From Roridomyces roridus (taxonomy: Eukaryota > Basidiomycota > Agaricomycetes > Agaricales > Mycenaceae): 64,000 nt of DNA. The DNA is taken from contig JARKIF010000028.1 in NCBI GenBank assembly GCA_029378245.1, positions 1 to 64,000 on the forward strand, read 5' to 3'. This document shows positions 53,229 through 64,000 of this stretch, in pieces. A program made the position numbers and the translations under genes. Within the stretch, counting starts at the first letter, position 1; every line of letters begins with the position of its first letter. The notes beneath the pieces were generated by a model, which worked only from the letters and a program-made list of their open reading frames with translations, made no database searches and was not told the DNA's origin.

Positions 53229-54811
53229 ATGGCTTCTGCTGGGCTCTCCCGCCGTCGCGCCCCTCAAGCCTCCGTTTCGACAGGCGATGACGACGACGAC
53301 CGCCCACGTGCAACTCTCTCCACCACCACCAACTCCTCCTCGCCCCCGTCCCCCTCGCCAGAAGCCAATGGTGCTGGCAGCCACGCGGGCTCTGCATTCG
53401 CTGGTGGGGCACGCGTAGCCTATGACCCGCGTGACCTGCCCTCCTCGGACGACACGGAAGGCACGGGTGGCAGCGTTCCCAAGCTCACGCTCATGGAAGA
53501 GGTGCTACTCCTCGGGATCAAGGACAAGCAGGGGTACCTCAGCTTCTGGAACGACAACATCAGCTACGCGTTGCGAGGCTGCATTCTGATTGAGCTGGCG
53601 CTGCGGAGAAGGATTGGTATCGTGCGAGATCCAGGGCGGGTGCGTGTACCATTTTTTCCTATCTGCAGAGGGGCAGGCACACTGACGAGGAACCATTCTC
53701 TTACACAGAAACGACTACCGTTACCAGAACGAATGGTTACGGTGCTCTCGACACGGCAGACGGGCGAGACGCTGCTCGACGAGACGCTCAAGATGATGAA
53801 ACAAACCGAGGATGCCGGCGAGAAGATGGGTGTCGGTACCTGGATAGATTTGCTCAGTGGTAAGTATTCCCCTTTCTCCCCTCTGTTCCGCCAGCATTCC
53901 GAGTCGCAAGTGGCAAAACTTTTGGTGTCGCGTGCACTTCCCCGGGCCTTGGACCCCCGACTCGGCGCTGTACCTTCTCCTCACCGCGTACCTCGCTATT
54001 GCGTTTCACGCCCGTAGCCACGGTGCCTCTCCTCATAACGACCACCTTCCCGCTACCTTCATTTGTCGAAAATGATGCTGATACGACCCTTCTGCAGGCG
54101 AGACATGAATGTCCTGAAGATCGGATCCCAGCTGAAGTAGGTGTGTATCCATGTCCTTCTCGTCCACCCTCCCACCCGCTGCGCTCGGCTCATCACCATC
54201 CCCAGGTCCGCGAACGCCTCGCCAAGGGCCTTGTCGACAAGGGCGTCCTACGCACGGAGAGCGCAACTTTTTGCTGTTTGATATGGCTACGCACCCAGTG
54301 GTACGTGTTCTGCATCTTCTGTAGGCCATCTCTTCCCTCTGCGGAAGACTGGGAGGTCGTGGAGGCCGCCCGGATGTTTTCTGCGTCTTTGGAGGCGCGG
54401 GCTCGGTCTCGAGGTTAACAGGAGCTACTATGTCCTTCGTCGACGCTGGCGAGCCTCTGCCCATGCCTCCCTGCTCCCGTTTCGGTGTTTGGGCACCGTG
54501 GGTCCAATCCCGAGTCGGCGCGCTTGGGGAGGACGAAGTCCCGTCTGCTATCGGTCGTGGTGGCTCCTGGGTGCCGCTACAGCTCCTCATGAGTGACGGA
54601 GATCCAGCGCAGGGCATGGGCCCTCTCAGCTTCCATCTCGTTCTTCTTGCCTCCGTTCCTCTCACGTCTCTCCCCTTCCCATGCCTCTCACCTCCTCCCA
54701 CCTTTGGATTCCGACACTGACGCCCCTGCCCCTTCTTCACAGGCCGACGCACACGTCAAGGCGAGTGTCGTTAACCGCGTGGTGGCGCTTTTGACGAGCG
54801 GGACGACCGCG
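53229..54811 (+). pseudogene. VPS74: VPS74/GOLPH3 (GPP34) homologue, copy 1, disabled
   Basis: Golgi phosphatidylinositol-4-phosphate-binding adaptor that keeps glycosyltransferases in the Golgi through COPI. Exon 1 (53229-53639): a Ser/Pro/Asp-rich leader, then [40 protein letters not shown]. Exon 2 (53709-53859): [26 protein letters not shown]. Exon 3 (from 54098) has lost one G of the ETW codon relative to copy 2, giving TGA at 54106-54108, and further on has TAG where copy 2 has CAG (Gln). Exon 4 also lacks one A (ggagagcgc for ggagaagcgc). Exon 5 (about 54743-54811, DAHVKASVVNRVVALLTS) is intact, but no C-terminal exon follows. 54812-55310 has no gene. Confidence 0.85.
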
Positions 54812-55317
54812 GTGAGTTCCTGCCTTTGTTTTCTTCCGTTGCGAGTCCCGACGTGGGGAGTGTGACTTGGATAGTCACCAGTCGTGGACGTCGCGGAGGC
54901 GGACCGTCGCCAGCAGTGGACGATAGCTGGAGTCGCGTGCGGGGGTCCAAGAGCGTGGCTTTGGGAGAGAGACCTTCTGGGGAAGCGGAAGGCTCGGAGC
55001 TTGCTGTCTCCAGATCGACCGGTCTCGGGCTTGGACCCGAGCAGGGAGAGCACCACCGCAGCGTGGAGCATGTCCCGCGTGGCTGGCAGCAGTCTAGTCG
55101 GGTGCATGGGGCGTCCAGAGAGCTCCTTTACCCGTAGCGTCGAGCTCGTGGATCCTCAGACCGTTTGGCCTCACTGGGTCTTACTATGGGTGTTGGGTCG
55201 CGACCAGCCAACTTGAGTGCTATCACGACTCACGAGAGTCTCATTTCCGGACAGCCTGGCAGAGCACCAAGATATATAATAGATAGAGTGACCAGGCAAT
55301 GTCCCGGAGAGTGATTA

Positions 55318-55560
55318 CACCGTCTCGATCTTCTTAGTTTGGCGATCGGTGATGCTTTCTGGGCGGCAATACTATGACTCCCGCGGCCGGCTGTTGGACT
55401 GGCTCAGTGGTGCTAATATGGAAATCCATGAAAGAGAGTTGTCGTCGCGGACGCTGCACCGTAATTGCGAAGCTATCGACGCTTTCCATGGTTTTGTTCA
55501 GTCCGACACGGACAGCGATGATGGTCGGCGCGATTCCCTAGAATAACCACTGGAATGATG
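55318..55560 (-). pseudogene. C-terminal exon fragment of the membrane-protein family (T4)
   Basis: Only the last exon remains. On the minus strand it matches the T3 tail (VGLNRTM.., DNFHG-type, HISTTEPVQQP, ..ITDRQ-KIETV) with small indels. It is followed at about 55663 by a VPS74-region fragment, and at 55800-55930 by DNA like the upstream region of T2 and T3 (gggaaaaggtctaaaaaagc). So a whole gene unit seems to have collapsed, losing everything between the last exon and the promoter region. Confidence 0.7.
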
Positions 55561-55659
55561 CTTTCATTAGAGACTTTGCGGTGAGTCCCATCGATCTGCC
55601 TGCAAACGAATGCATCTCGGTATCTGTCACGTATAGCTGCTGAAGCCTTGTTGCGACGA

Positions 55660-55742
55660 AGCATCTCGAGACCTGACAGATTTGTCGAGCCAGGCGCCGC
55701 TCTTCTGGGAAAAAAGATGGGACCGCAGAACTGGTGGAATCT
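55660..55742. repeat. 83-bp segment repeated at 62457-62551
   Basis: catctcgagacctgacagat...agatgggaccgcagaactgg...gaatcttatttgacatg occurs here and, almost identical, at 62457-62551. There it joins VPS74 copy 2 to copy 3. It marks a recombination junction shared by the two duplicated blocks. Confidence 0.9.
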
Positions 55743-56059
55743 TATTTGACATGATCCTGACGGTTTCCGTGATTGCTCTGCTCATCCAGGATCCGGATAT
55801 ATCCCTGGGGCGATGGGAAAAGGTCTAAAAAAGCACTGCGCAGATCTTCGTAGAAAGGCGGGAGAAGTAGATGGCCGGGAGTCATAGCCTTTCACCCAGA
55901 TTGACGGTTCCCAGTGGAAGAAACTCGATCGAACGAGAGTCGATCTGCAAGACTGCAGTCTGCAGGAGAGTCGGGAGAACACAGTTCAGGATGGTCGACA
56001 TCGGTCGTCCGTTAGGGATTTGGACATAGAAAACGGAGCTCTTCATGGTTGGATTGGGT

Positions 56060-56205
56060 GGGTCTTGAGCGGGAGACTTCGAGGTAACGAGACATTCTTG
56101 TAGATAGATTGAAACAAGTTGACGAGCCTTTTATATGCAGAAATTTCGAGTTGGTGAGTGCCGCGCAAGACGGAGACTTGCCGTATTGCCATCGGTCTCT
56201 GCTTA
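56060..56205 (-). repeat. duplicate of the peroxidase promoter region
   Basis: The minus-strand sequence with CATATAAAAGGCTCGTCAAC, 'cggtgccgcgcaagacgg'-like DNA and 'gacttgccgtattgccatcgg' (plus strand) matches 43630-43735, the TATA box and upstream DNA of the peroxidase gene. The coding part that should follow (below 56060) is not recognisable. It is a leftover of a lost peroxidase paralogue or an ectopic promoter copy. Confidence 0.7.
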
Positions 56206-56669
56206 CGATGCCCGTCACCTCGACGAAGGTGCTTCTGGATGGTACCCTGCCCTTGAATGCTCCGGGCGGTCTGTTAGACCTTGGCTGGTTTGTCCGAGGG
56301 CGTCGCGACAGGACGACGCAGACCAGAGTAGCTTGCGGTTGAGAGAAGACGCGGTTGGAGGATGCTGAGGTCGACAAGTAGGCAAAATCGGGGGAACATT
56401 TCGACGCTGATTGCTCATCAGGAGTTCTGAGCTTTTCGAGCTCGCACGCGGGAAGGGTGCGGAAGCAAGGGAGATCCTAACTTACATGCACAAGGCATTG
56501 TTTGAAGACACCGCCAACATGGAGGTTCGATTTGATTGAAGATTCGACCGGTGTTCACGATAGGATCGCACGATTAGTTGTGGTACATGAAAACAGGTCT
56601 GAATAAATACATAGTACCAAGATTGAACCGTCGAGGCAATGTTCAAAGGAATGTTGGATGATTACTCAT

Positions 56670-58679
56670 TTACACCGTCTCCAACTTCTGAGGCTCGGTG
56701 ATGTTCAAAGGAATGTTAGATTTTACACCGTCTCCAACTTCTGAGGCCCGGTGATGCTTTCGGGGCCAAGATACACGACCGCTGGCAGGTTGATTGATCC
56801 AGTGCTGGTGTGGAAATTCATGGAAGGGAGTTGTACCGGGGACGCTGAACCGCAATTGCAAAGCTGTCAACGCTTTCAACGCTCTTCTTGAGTCCAACGC
56901 GGACGGCGATGATAGTCGGCGCGACACCCTAGAGAATGATGAGCCAGTTGAAGTAGTGGGAGCCTCAACGCGACTTACAGCCAATTGCGCAGTTATTGGT
57001 GCGCACATGACAATATCATCGAAGCAATAAATCACCGAGAGGATGGCCAGAAGGACGGCGCCAACGGCATAGATGGCCCCAGACTCCAATCTAGACAAGT
57101 GGAGAATGAGTCAAGGTTTTAACAGTAAGAAAAAGATGTGTACATCATGGCGCAGACGGTGTAATACCGTCCCGTTTTGAGTCCAAGAATTTTGCGTGCC
57201 CTGCATCCTAGCCACCAGATCCGTCCCGCTGAAAAGAAGGTTAATTGTGATCATCAGAGAAGCTCAGATAAGGGCAACATACCACTCAGAACCATCAGTA
57301 GCATCGTAGTTGCAAAGGATATCAGGATGGGGATGGTGAACAAAGTGACTGCAATAGCCCCCTGTTCTAGAATGTGAATTTCTCAAGTCAGTCAAGCAGT
57401 GTAATATGAGGCCAACCGTCTGATCATGACCTGCTAGAATTTCATCAGGCTGAATGACTTGCCAGTATCCAAGAACTGGGGGAAAACGATCAGAAAGTCG
57501 AGTCCCCGCAGATAGGGAAGCTACACACCTGCTACACATAATGTACACAACGCCGGAATGGCAATGATTTTGAGGCGAAAGCCCCAAATGGCATAGCACC
57601 TAAACACCTGAGAATAAATGGTTAAACAAGATCTAATCACAGCTGAACTTTACATACGAAGATGCTGTCTGCCATAACACTAGAATGAGAATAATGTGTG
57701 AGTATTCATGAATGCAACTATGTACATACTTGCTGGTGACATGAATTCCGAAGGCTGCTCTGACCAATGGCTCTTGGGGTACAAAGACGAATCCTGGATC
57801 CCCGGGATGCTCGCCAAAGCGGGCTTCGGAGATCACGAATGGCCACCCATTCCAAGGGGGCACCGGGATCGAAATTTCGTACCGGGGGAGGGGGGGGGGG
57901 GGGGGTCCCAAGAGGGCTCGAAATTTTTTTCTATATGTATATTAGTAAATGTGTTTTGGAGCATATTGGACACTCTTGATTGAAATTTCCAAATCGGGAC
58001 TGATATATTACATAATACAGCTGCCAGTCTCATCGACTCTCACAAGACATTGCCACAGACAACAAGTGTATCATTGCTCAAGTACACATGAGATGGGTCT
58101 AATTGACACTGGGGTCCTCTAATAAGTTTGTAATACATATTTTTCCTATGGTTGGGAGCCGCGGATTGCTCGGACCGCCGGTAAATCACATGATCGTGGG
58201 AATGATCTGCCTTATATAGGAGGGGAGGGGGGGGGGGGGGGTCCAGCCAGGGTCGAAAAAAACTTTTCGACCCTATATCCGAAATTCCGATCCCGATCCC
58301 CCCTTGACCCATTCCCGAACTTATTCTGCAGTACAGCGACGGGAAACAGCAGAGCCAAATGTGCGGTGGAGAGAAAGAAGAGGATAGTGGTCGCCGAATG
58401 AAGGAAGGGATGGTTCCGCAATCCCCCCGATTTGCGTAGGATACGCACGTAAAATCCAAACAGGATCACATAGAAACCTAGAGCCGGTATTGAACAGATG
58501 ACATTTGGAAAGCATTGCATACACACCATAGAGGAGCGCTTCGGCCTGTCACAACCAACATTAGCCCGGGAGCCTGTTACGCTGGATGACGATCGTACCG
58601 CCGTCAGAAGCCATGTCCTCTTGGAGTCCGTGTTAAAGGGTGCGATGTCCGTTTGAAAGCGTACGGTCTCCTTGAACAT
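56670..58679 (-). pseudogene. multi-pass membrane protein T5, interrupted by a hAT MITE
   Basis: ATG 58679: MFKETVRFQTDIAPFNTDSK, RTWLLTA, intron, EALLYG, intron, FYVILFGFYVRILRKSGGLR with HSATTILFFLSTAHLALLF and LQNKFGNG. Here a 454-bp element is inserted (57853-58306). The frame resumes WPFVISEARFGEHPGDPG, RAAFGIHVTSK, intron, RCYAIW block (near 57590), further helices, ESGAIYAVGAVLLAILSV (near 57060), and the tail ending ITEPQKLETV at 56670. The last ~50 bases of the coding end occur twice in tandem (56660-56700 and 56715-56755), so the stop region is duplicated. The insertion plus its duplication is a multiple of three but adds stops. Confidence 0.7.
57853..58306. mobile_element. hAT-type MITE with two poly-G tracts, in T5
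   Basis: The left end CAAGGGGGCACCGGGATCGA and the inverse of the right end CAAGGGGGGATCGGGATCGG agree over about 27 bp. The 8-bp duplication ACCCATTC lies at 57845-57852 and 58307-58314. CAAGG fits the hAT end consensus YARNG. Inside each end lies a run of 15-16 G (57890-57905 and 58227-58241, same strand) next to a ggtcgaaa...tttcgacc-like hairpin on the right. No coding sense. Confidence 0.9.
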
Positions 58680-58926
58680 TGGGGGTAAGGACTGGCCGAC
58701 TGAGAGACAGAAGATGTCCTCATATACAAAGAAGGTGCTTCTCTTGGCGATGCAATCGAAGATGTGGGCTGCTGATTTGCGACGACAGCATGACCGCAGC
58801 TTCAAAGATCCAACGATGATGGGACCCAACTCTTGTTCAACGGTGTTCTGCCGCTCCGCAACTACGGCTTGAGGTAATGAAACGGGAGAAGATGATGAAG
58901 TGTGACCTCTTCTCGCACAGCGATTA

Positions 58927-60428
58927 GGGACAGTCAGAGTTCAATTCTCTTGGCGTTTCTGGGTCGATTCTGATGCCGTTTCTGAGGTCGATTCTGGTCG
59001 ATTCCCGACAGCCAGAAACGTGGGAGAATCGAGAATCGACTCGAATTGCAGAATCGACTCCGGAGTCGCTTCTGCATGCGTTTCCGTTTTCGTTTCTCTC
59101 ACGGTCATCGAGAATCGACTTGAGAATCGACATCAGAAAGTTACACCGCCAGAGTGCGGCCAGCTGACCGGCAGCTGGGCGCGAGATGTGTACCCGATGT
59201 CGCTGACGGATGGTATCTGGATGGTGGCCGGGTGGATCCCAGCTTTCATCTTCAATGGAGCCAGGGTGGATCCAGCTTTTATGAGTGCCAGCTGGTTGGT
59301 GTAGCTGGACACAAGCTGGTGCTTCAGGTACTCAACTTCACTACATAGCTGTTCACCGTTCTCGGTCATTCTAAACATTTTCTTCACACTCAAAAAGGAC
59401 GGCAGAACATTGAGTTGATTCTACATAAATACATGCCAGGAAGTACACAAAAGGGCATCAAATTGAACGAACCAGAACATGAAAGCGGACGATAATGCTG
59501 ATGTTGATGGACATTCGGAACAAGAAACACCCAGAAGGGACACAATAACGGCAGGGATGACACGGCTGGAGCAGGGAAACACAGAAGCAGTAGACCAGTA
59601 AAGAGGTGGGTGGGGTCGCGCGGTGCCGGGGATTCAATGGGAACTTGTGGTTTGAGGCTTTTGAGATGAGGTCAACGCTCAGGGACTGACTTGCGGGGGA
59701 AGAACTTGGGCGGGCGGCGGCAGGTGCTTCGCGGCCTTGATGTAGCTTGAGAATTGCACAACAAGTGGACTTGAGGACCGTGAGTTGAATAGAGAGAAGT
59801 GTCCTTGAAAGCAACTTGAAAGGGAGGAAGGACTTGCAAGAGGAAAGCCACGAGAGGAGGGAGAGAATGTGGGGGGAAGAAGGAAGGGAGGAGCGTCTCC
59901 GAAGTCGCACCATTCACTTATATCACCTACCGTTACCATGGAGCCGAATCAGCGCCGGACGTCAAGAGGTGGAGCGTGGAGTGATGCGAGGGTGATCGCT
60001 ATGTTACGGCAAACGGCTTGACATCTCAGCGCCTCGGCAATTGACTTGTGGATTTATTTTCAAAGTCGACGGCGATCGTTTCTCCTCACAGCTGGGCATG
60101 TAACTGACAACTCTGGGTTGCTTTGGGCTCAGGATATTAGATAAGTAGAAATGCTGACTCTATTGACGCCAACCTTGCGAACATTTGGACCCAATTTAGA
60201 CCCAAGACTTCCAGCTAGACGCAGGTGTACCCAGCCATGCCGCTCGGCATGGGCAGCCAGCTGGCTAACAGCTGAGAAATGTGGCTGGATCACTCAGCTG
60301 GGACCCAGCCGGTGTCCGGCTGCACACAGGATACCAATCATCTGGCGTTGGCATGGCCGCACCGGCTGGATGCCGCCTGACGGCACTTTGGCGGTGTATG
60401 ACAGAAACGACATCACTCTGACCGTCCC
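58927..60428. mobile_element. TA-flanked MITE, ~247 bp, split by a second element
   Basis: GGGACAGTCAGAGT (58927-58940) matches the inverse of ACTCTGACCGTCCC (60415-60428) with one mismatch; TA flanks both sides (58925-58926, 60429-60430). The inside is rich in 'gtcgattct' and 'gaatcgac' motifs. The related copy-1 DNA (near 52290, cagcgattgtaccat) has no insert here, so the insertion is younger than the duplication or was lost from copy 1. Confidence 0.75.
59144..60396. mobile_element. TA-flanked element nested in the previous MITE
   Basis: CACCGCCAGAGTGC (59144 on) mirrors GCACTTTGGCGGTG (to 60396) with one mismatch; TA at 59142-59143 and 60397-60398. Both ends carry 'cagctgg' and 'ggatcca/tggatc' motifs. 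The 1.25 kb interior has only an unconvincing minus-strand frame (59458-59913, Leu/Ser-rich, no family motif). Non-autonomous, with a Tc1/mariner-like target. Confidence 0.7.
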
Positions 60429-60672
60429 TACTGTACCATGCTTGTGAAAAGAGCGGGAGTGCATGTGGACAGTCCGCAGCCTTCACTTCATTGTTTAATG
60501 AAGATCCGGGAAGTGGAGATCCAGTCGGTATTTTTCTAACAAATCCAGTTACGTGGAATCTCAGCAGGAGACGAGGAGAGATGAGAGAACGAGGCATGCC
60601 GGCGGCCGCAACCATCACGAAGTGGCATCAGCAAAGCCAAAGGCCACAAAAGCTTGGTTCTCCCCTTCTGAA

Positions 60673-62246
<1,574 letters not shown>

Positions 62247-62551
62247 GTGAGTTCCTGCCTTTGTTTTCTTCCGTTGCGAGTCCCGACGTGGGGAGCGTGA
62301 CTTGGATAATAGTCGCCAGCAGTGGGCGATAGCAGGAGTCGCGTGCGGGAGTACAAGAGCGTGGCTTTGGGGAGAGAGACCTTCTGGGGAAGCGGAAGGC
62401 TCGGAGCTTGCTGTCTCCAGATCGACCGGTCTCGGGCTTGGACCCGAGCAGGGAGAACACATCTCGAGACCCGACAGATTTGTCGAGCCAGGCGCCGCTC
62501 TTCTGGCAAAAAAGATGGGACCGCAGAACTGGTGGAATCTTATTTGACATG

Positions 62552-63981
62552 TACCTTCTCCTCACCGCGTACCTCGCTATTGCGTCTCATGCCCGTAGCC
62601 ACGGTGCCTCTCCTCATAACGACCACCTTCCTGCTACCTTCATTTGTCGAAAATGATGCTGATACGACCCTTCTACAGGCGAGACATGAATGTCCTGAAG
62701 ATCGGATCCCAGCTGAAGTAGGTGTGTATCCATGTCCTTCTCGTCCATCCTCTCACCCTCTCCCCACGCCATCTTCTTGCTCGCCCCGCGCTTCCCTGAC
62801 TCATCACCATCCCCAGGTCCGCGAACGCCTCGCCAAAGGTCTGGGCGACAAGGGCGTCCTCCGCACGGAGAAGCGCAACTTTTTGCTGTTCGATATGGCT
62901 ACCCAGTGGTACGTGGCCTCCGTCTTTTTTATCCCTTCTTGTCACTCTGCGGAAGACTGGGAGATCGGGGAGGCCCCGCGAGTGCTGTCCGTGTCTTTGG
63001 AGGCCTGGGCTAGGTCTCGTGGCTAGGTTTCGGGATGCAGTGCGTTTCGTGGGCGCTGGGGCACCTTCGCCCCTGCCTCCGCCTGCTCCCGCTTCGGCAT
63101 TGGACCATTTCTCCCAGCGCGGCTGTGAGAGCGGGAGGCGGGAAATGCATCATGGAGAGTGATGCATGCCGCCTCTTCGCTCCGTTTGGGGTCACGGGCT
63201 CGGGGAGCAAGATCAGTCTCTTTGCGTCCTGAAGGGGCACGGCTTCACCGCCGTTCCGGGCTCTGGCTCGACGCGCTGGTGCTCTTTTGAGGACATGTCC
63301 CAGGGTGCAGGGGTCGTATGGAGGATGGGAAGTTTTGGTGACGATATTGGGGATTCTCTTGGGGTCACCGGTCAGGGATGACCTTCGTTTCCCATCTTCC
63401 TCGTTGTGCTCCATGGCCGTCGCTACAGACTCTGGGGGTGAGGTTTCTGCCCCCAGATGCAGCACCTCCACAGCGCCCCTAGGGCGTTCCCGGCCTCCAC
63501 CTGGTCCTCGTCCCCTCTCCTCTGTCGTCGTTCCCTTCTCCTTCGACTTCTTCCTTCCACTTTTGCTATGTACGCTGACACCCTTCCTTCCTCTTTCCCA
63601 GGCCGACGCACACATCAAGCTTTCAAGCTCAAGGCGGGTGTCATCAACCGCATGGTGGCGCTTCTGACGACCGGGACGACTGCGGTGAGTTCTCGCCTTT
63701 TTTCTCTTTCGTCCTTTTGGGGATGTGAGTAGTGGGCCCGCGCGCGTGGGAGCGCGACGGGTCGGGATAGTCGCTGGGAGTGGATGATAACGGGCGCCCG
63801 TATCCTTAATCGGGATGCCTCCCTCTGGGGTGGCGGGCACGTGGGGAGCCCGATGTGTGGAGTGTGCATGGATAGTCGCCAGTGATCGACGATACCGCAG
63901 CACGCTCTCTGCAGGCACTCTTCCTTGCTGCCGCGGGAGCCTGGTCTTCTGGAGGCTCTTTCGGGGAGCCTGTCCTGGCAA
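62552..63981 (+). pseudogene. VPS74: VPS74/GOLPH3 homologue, copy 3, 5'-truncated
   Basis: Begins within the second intron (gtaccttctcctcaccgcgt, as at 53970 in copy 1), so exons 1-2 are absent. Exon 3 (near 62678) has the same missing G and the same TAG as copy 1. Exon 4 (near 62819) reads [29 protein letters not shown], then lacks four bases (acccag for acgcacccag). An exon-5 equivalent (about 63602-63690) is diverged and frame-shifted at its start (DAHIK, then AGVINRMVALLTTGT). A further exon may start after ctctgcag at 63915 (ALFLAAAGAW) and run off the window. The ~700 bp between exons 4 and 5 (62920-63600) shows no gene. Confidence 0.8.
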
Positions 63982-64000
63982 CGGAAGGCTGGTGGCTCCC

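Noticed and set aside
54033..54752. 239-residue minus-strand open frame
   Set aside because: Antisense shadow of the VPS74 copy 1 exon 3-5 region.
46452..58679. C-terminal ..ETV as a PDZ ligand
   Set aside because: The residue at -2 is Glu or Gln rather than Ser/Thr, so it is not a class I ligand; the conservation is noted without that reading.
59458..59913. Leu/Ser-rich 151-residue minus-strand frame inside the nested TA element
   Set aside because: No transposase or other motif, and overlapping frames of similar length exist.
63010..63981. 323-residue minus-strand open frame
   Set aside because: Lies opposite VPS74 copy 3 exons and introns in GC-rich DNA; no family motif.

Overview
The window is nuclear DNA of a mushroom-forming basidiomycete (Agaricomycetes). 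The grounds are genes split by many 45-65 nt GT-AG introns, a KDZ (Kyakuja-Dileera-Zisupton) transposase, a NACHT protein, a MYND-finger protein and a Zn2Cys6 regulator of the kinds expanded in these fungi, a secreted GH35 beta-galactosidase, a secreted heme peroxidase, and a class II tRNA-Ser with an intron beside the anticodon.

Layout. 0-13.5 kb is transposon and repeat territory: a decayed KDZ transposase (905-4684), ~175 bp tandem repeats with palindromes, a run of intron-like tandem modules, a frameshifted T5orf172 gene, two minisatellites (32 and 31 bp units) and a minus-strand LINE ORF2 split by a TA-flanked MITE. 14.4-29.4 kb is the gene-rich core: GH35 (14480-18423), MYND protein (18839-20996), a Ser/Thr-rich single-pass membrane protein (minus, 21453-22740), a NACHT gene with a hAT MITE in its last exon (23561-26924) and a Zn2Cys6 factor whose zinc cluster is assembled over four exons (minus, 27435-29368). 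30-40 kb holds four minus-strand paralogues of a small membrane protein (one transmembrane segment, acidic coiled coil, C-terminal PPxY motif), interrupted by exonuclease-gene debris and a ~1.9 kb inverted-repeat element. 40.7-43.6 kb has tRNA-Ser(AGA), a disordered-protein gene and a peroxidase gene that appears to have lost its proximal-histidine region.

43.7-64 kb is a mosaic of segmental duplications. A tandem array of a multi-pass membrane protein family (minus strand; three fairly complete genes, one interrupted gene and one collapsed unit) is interleaved with three copies of a VPS74/GOLPH3 (GPP34) gene. Two VPS74 copies share the same disabling changes and one is open over five exons. 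Several MITEs sit inside this region, two of them nested, and paralogous copies supply the empty sites.

No operon-like or biosynthetic cluster is seen. The coherent story is local gene amplification with recurrent insertion of non-autonomous DNA transposons into the amplified accessory genes. The least explained set is the repeated TM/coiled-coil/PPxY family. Exon boundaries were read by eye from splice consensus and family similarity recalled from memory; no database search was run.
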